NCBI GenBank assembly: GCA_943370025.1
Contig: CALRPI020000016.1
Coordinates: 1 to 64,000, forward strand
DNA: 64,000 nucleotides
From: JAAUUE01 sp943370025
GTDB taxonomy: Bacteria > Cyanobacteriota > Cyanobacteriia > Cyanobacteriales > JAAUUE01
Direction: 5' to 3'
This document shows, in pieces, positions 61,309 through 64,000 of the stretch. The translations under genes were made by a program, and so were the position numbers. The notes beneath the pieces were generated by a model. It was not told the DNA's origin, ran no database searches, and worked only from the letters and a program-made list of their open reading frames with translations. The stretch's first letter is position 1. Each line of letters starts with the position of its first letter.

Positions 61309-62060
61309 TGATTGACGATCGAAAAACCTAGCATGAACACAATAATCCCCGAAATTGGCACCAAGAGTGCAGCAACCCGAGACCAGTCTGCCCGATCAAC
61401 AAAAGTTTGGAAATCAAATTGCTCATCTTGGTCAAACAAACTATCGGCATTTTGTTTACCCATCCAAGCACCACCACGACTAGGTTTAGGTAGTTTATCT
61501 CGATAATCAGTGCCATAGCGAGCCACTTGAGAAAAGGGTAATTCCCCTTTAGAGCGCTGAGGAAGAATGCGCCGTCTTTGATAGGGAACCGTATTCTCGC
61601 CAAAATTATTCAGGTATTCTTCACTGTTGAGTAATTCATCAACAAAACCCGTTAGTCCTTTAGTTGCTAAAACAATTGACCAAGCGATTTTTTCGCGATC
61701 GCTATAGGGATTGCGCCCCAAAATTCGCTGAATACAAACCTGGGCAAAGCGATAATTGTTATTACTTTCATATACAAGTTGCCGAAAAGAATCAGAAAGT
61801 ACTAAGCCCCGAATGAATTGTTTGACAGTAATTTGCTGCGATCGTAACTGAGATTCTAATGTTCGTTGTCGATAGCTATCCAACATTTGCTGCTCATTCC
61901 CAATCTGGCGATAGGCAGCCATGATCAACGCATCCATTTCTGAAGCATTGAGGATATCATCGGTTGTATAGATTCTCGGTTGCTCATCTCCGGGAATCTC
62001 AAATCCGGCTACTCGTTGATTTTGAGATTTGGGTGCATACTCCAGTAATGGAATCGACAT
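61305..62060 (-). CDS. cpcL: Phycobilisome rod linker with membrane anchor (CpcL/CpcG2)
   Basis: A 251-residue linker. The N-terminal PBS_linker domain (about residues 15-150) is clear: LLEYAPKSQNQRVAGFEIPG, DEQPRIYTTDD, AAYRQIGNEQQMLDSYRQRT, SNNNYRFAQVCIQRILGRNP, ATKGLTGFVDELLNSEEYLN. The C-terminus ends in a hydrophobic helix (VAALLVPISGIIVFMLGFSI) instead of the core-binding part of CpcG1. That helix is the hallmark of CpcL, which ties phycocyanin rods to photosystem I and NDH-1. ATG 62060 follows a AGAAAAAT context. Confidence 0.93.
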   Translation of the reverse strand: MSIPLLEYAPKSQNQRVAGFEIPGDEQPRIYTTDDILNASEMDALIMAAYRQIGNEQQMLDSYRQRTLESQLRSQQITVKQFIRGLVLSDSFRQLVYESNNNYRFAQVCIQRILGRNPYSDREKIAWSIVLATKGLTGFVDELLNSEEYLNNFGENTVPYQRRRILPQRSKGELPFSQVARYGTDYRDKLPKPSRGGAWMGKQNADSLFDQDEQFDFQTFVDRADWSRVAALLVPISGIIVFMLGFSIVNQ

Positions 62061-62130
62061 AAATTTTTCTCCAAATAATATATTTTGATTGATTTCGTTT
62101 TTGCCGTAGATTATATCCCTCTAAATCTCT

Positions 62131-62214
62131 CTTAGAGTCCATTAATAAAGTGGTTAGAAGGTCTGGTTTGCGACCCAGGAGGGGGGCGAAAACCAGACTT
62201 TATTAGCCTATTAA
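62131..62214. repeat. Family A palindromic repeat (A5)
   Basis: CTTAGAGTCCATTAATAAAG ... AAGGTCTGGTTTGCGACCC / GGGGGCGAAAACCAGACTT ... TATTAGCCTATTAAGG. A degenerate copy 70 bp upstream of cpcL. Confidence 0.8.
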
Positions 62215-62432
62215 GGAGAGGGATTTAGTTAATTCTCCCCGCTTTTTTATGGGTTTTTTCTTCCCGTAAAAATAGGGAACTATGAGGGATTTATCCGCTT
62301 AAATCTGAAGAAAAATAACCTCAGATATAAGTAGGGTCAATAATAGATCATGCTATACAATGTAATTGTTAGCAATATTTGTAGATTTTTTGTTACTAAT
62401 TTGTTACTGATTTGCAACTATAGTTATCCTAA

Positions 62433-62502
62433 ATGAATTTAGAATTTTAGAGGGTTGAGAACGGCTCCCCCGGAGAGCCGTTCTCAACGCTATATTCATG
62501 GG
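62433..62502. repeat. Family F palindromic repeat (F3)
   Basis: GAATTTAGAATTTTAGAGGG TTGAGAACGGCTC / GAGCCGTTCTCAAC ... GCTATAT. Shorter than F1, with both palindrome arms kept. Confidence 0.8.
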
Positions 62503-62543
62503 TAAGGAATATCAGCTTAAACAATTTAAACAACTTTCTACCT

Positions 62544-63149
62544 GTGCCTCCTGAAATACCCACTGTCACAGGGCATTGGGCGATTATTCTGGCGGCGGGG
62601 GCATCGCAGCGGATGGGAACCTGCAAGGCAATGCTACCTTGGGGTGAGGGGCAGACCCTGCTCACCTATCAAGTTGAGCAGTTTGCAAAGGCGGGGATAG
62701 AGACGATCGCCGTGCTGAACCCTCAGAATGGGGCTGTGGTAGGTAATTCGGTTAATTCGATGCGGGCGATCGTGAATACCACCTCGGAACTAGGCAAAAC
62801 TCACTCGATTCTGTTGGGGCTATCCCAACTACCCGCAAATTTCGCCACGGTGATTATTTCTGCCGTAGATCAACCCAGACCGGCACAGCTATATCAGGAC
62901 TTAATCCATCGATCGCAACAGCAAGCAAACCCCATCGTTGTGCCTACCTGTCAGGGAAAAATAGGGCATCCGATCCTATTTTCTCGGCAACTATTACCAG
63001 AATTATTAACTATTTCTGAAGCTACTTTGGGCTTACGGCAAGTGATCCAAAAATATCGACAAGAAATTAGTTATGTAGAAGCAACAGAAGTTGTCCTCAG
63101 CGATTTAAATACTCCTGATACCTACAACCAACTATTAAGAAAGCTGTGA
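62544..63149 (+). CDS. MobA/MocA-like nucleotidyltransferase
   Basis: A 201-residue NTP_transf_3 protein. Start is GTG 62544. The N-terminal signature ILAAGASQRMGTCKAMLPWG (GxSxRMGxxK) binds NTP; ISAVDQPRPAQ carries the metal Asp; IGHPILFSRQLLPEL is typical of the MocA/CoxI-linked group, which makes cytidylyl- or guanylyl-molybdopterin. It stands alone here, with no molybdoenzyme nearby, so the substrate is not certain. Confidence 0.85.
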   Translation: MPPEIPTVTGHWAIILAAGASQRMGTCKAMLPWGEGQTLLTYQVEQFAKAGIETIAVLNPQNGAVVGNSVNSMRAIVNTTSELGKTHSILLGLSQLPANFATVIISAVDQPRPAQLYQDLIHRSQQQANPIVVPTCQGKIGHPILFSRQLLPELLTISEATLGLRQVIQKYRQEISYVEATEVVLSDLNTPDTYNQLLRKL

Positions 63150-63210
63150 TAAATTATCTCTGATAATAACTGTCATGATATCGTGATCCTACTTTCAAGC
63201 CATAAAGTAT

Positions 63211-64000
63211 ATGCCACAAATATTGTTGCCTAGTCGTGTCCGTATTAGCTTCTTTCTTAGTCGTCTCTTCCTGCTTTGTTCTGGCTTAGTCTTATTAGAT
63301 CAAAGTTTTTTCGATCAAAGTCTTGCTGCTCAAGCTCAGATCATCCCTAATGGTGCTGGAACTGTAGTTAATGCCCAAGGGAACCAGATCAACATCACCG
63401 GGGGAACCCAAGCCGGAGCTAATCTTTTCCATAGTTTCCGGGATTTCCATGTCAATTCTACCCAGATTGCCAATTTTCTCAGCAATCCCCAAACTCAGAA
63501 TATTCTGGCTCGGATCAATGGCGGGAATCCTTCAATAATTAATGGATTGTTGCAAGTGACGGGAGGAAGTTCTAATTTATTTTTGATGAATCCAGCGGGG
63601 ATAGTTTTTGGACAGGGAGCCAGTCTTAATATCCCGGCAAGTTTTACGGCAACAACAGCGAATCAAATTGGGTTTGGAAATAATTTATTTAATGCCTTTG
63701 GTGATAATAACTTTTCAGCTTTAGTTGGAAATCCTGATAGTTTTCTCTTCACAACAACTCAAGCCGGAAGTATAGTTAATGCTGGGAATTTGGCAGTAGG
63801 AAATGGGCAGAATATTAGCTTGATTGCTGGAAATACAATTAATACTGGCAGATTAACGGCTCCCGGTGGCGAGATTCAAGTATTAGCAGTGCCGGGAACG
63901 AATCGAGTTAGATTATCCCAGCCGGGACAGGTTTTGAGTTTAGAGATCATTCCTCCTGTGGATGGGGTGTTGAGGGCGATCGATCTACCAGCCTTACTCA
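63211..64000 (+). CDS. Filamentous haemagglutinin-type exoprotein, N-terminal part (cut by window end)
   Basis: The frame from ATG 63211 stays open to the window end (263 codons). The signal peptide is RISFFLSRLFLLCSGLVLLD followed by LAAQAQ. The two-partner-secretion domain is clear: IIPNGAGTVVNAQGNQINIT, GGTQAGANLFHSFRDFHVNS, GLLQVTGGSSNLFLMNPAGI, VFGQGASLNIPASFTATTAN. Such proteins cross the outer membrane through a TpsB/CdiB-type pore and in cyanobacteria often carry CHAT or other C-terminal domains. Its C-terminus lies outside the window. Confidence 0.92.
   Translation, partial: MPQILLPSRVRISFFLSRLFLLCSGLVLLDQSFFDQSLAAQAQIIPNGAGTVVNAQGNQINITGGTQAGANLFHSFRDFHVNSTQIANFLSNPQTQNILARINGGNPSIINGLLQVTGGSSNLFLMNPAGIVFGQGASLNIPASFTATTANQIGFGNNLFNAFGDNNFSALVGNPDSFLFTTTQAGSIVNAGNLAVGNGQNISLIAGNTINTGRLTAPGGEIQVLAVPGTNRVRLSQPGQVLSLEIIPPVDGVLRAIDLPALL

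Larger units (their letters stand above)
62061..62543. other. 483-bp intergenic region upstream of cpcL
   Basis: Contains family A copy A5 (62131-62214) and family F copy F3 (62433-62502). The bases between show no coding frame, RNA gene or clear operator. Both divergent genes' promoters must lie here. Confidence 0.6.

Noticed and set aside
1..64000. CRISPR array
   Set aside because: Repeats here are palindromic and dispersed, without regular spacers; the only short direct repeats (61096-61160) have no spacers.
1..64000. tRNA or rRNA genes
   Set aside because: I scanned intergenic stretches for the GGTTCGAATCC-type T-loop and cloverleaf arms and found none convincing; a covariance search would settle it.

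Overview
The window is cyanobacterial chromosome. The evidence is a four-gene NDH-1 cluster in the order ndhA-ndhI-ndhG-ndhE, a phycobilisome linker of the membrane-anchored CpcL/CpcG2 type, a TLP40-like cyclophilin, CHASE2 adenylate cyclase and FecR proteins, and very frequent HIP1 octamers (GCGATCGC). Genes are short-spaced on both strands. Many intergenic gaps hold palindromic interspersed repeats. I see no rRNA, tRNA, CRISPR array or intact transposase gene.

Layout. 0.2-4.4 kb: membrane protein biogenesis and RNA binding (secG, yidC, khpB/jag, DUF177), then trpB. 4.5-9.2 kb: CAP protein, RNase D-like exonuclease, Nudix hydrolase, a DUF4365 nuclease-like gene with a small partner, and a divergent LysR/NmrA pair. 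9.2-12.2 kb is an accessory island: an AT-rich reverse transcriptase of the defence (Abi/UG) type behind strong inverted repeats, a BrnT/BrnA toxin-antitoxin pair, and a double-glycine leader peptide gene. 12.2-18.7 kb: GT39-like glycosyltransferase, cation/proton antiporter, a decayed hicA with intact hicB, a LuxR regulator and a Uma2 nuclease. 19-28.5 kb: two cell-wall-active proteins, phosphoglucomutase, Aat, a CCA-adding enzyme carrying repeat-derived insert, a kinase-like protein and an FHA-PBP1A fusion. 29.4-34.9 kb: complete Liv/Nat-type amino-acid ABC transporter. 34.9-35.8 kb: a VapBC-like pair whose toxin gene is split by a 93-bp repeat insertion. 35.8-41.5 kb: pentapeptide protein, two unknowns, NDH-1 genes. 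41.5-46 kb: hsdR remnant, DUF559 protein, miaB, Crp/Fnr regulator, FAD protein. 46-50 kb: CHASE2 adenylate cyclase and tandem FecR proteins. 51-56 kb: epimerase, thioredoxin-like ferredoxin, plsX-fabH, YciI. 56-64 kb: a poly-C-disrupted secreted-protein gene, SH3 protein, cyclophilin, WG-repeat protein, cpcE remnant, cpcL, nucleotidyltransferase, and the start of a haemagglutinin-type exoprotein cut by the window end.

The main unexplained signal is the repeat population. I distinguish about eleven families (labelled A-K here), most about 80-110 bp with terminal inverted repeats. Three copies can be caught as insertions: family G inside vapC, A inside B, and D inside F. All three duplicate TA, TTA or TATA. 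That behaviour fits non-autonomous transposable elements (MITEs), perhaps moved by an IS630/Tc1-like transposase elsewhere in the genome. The best candidate for an undescribed system is the reverse transcriptase at 9480-10961 with its structured upstream region. Starts, functions and repeat boundaries were read by eye; no database search was run.
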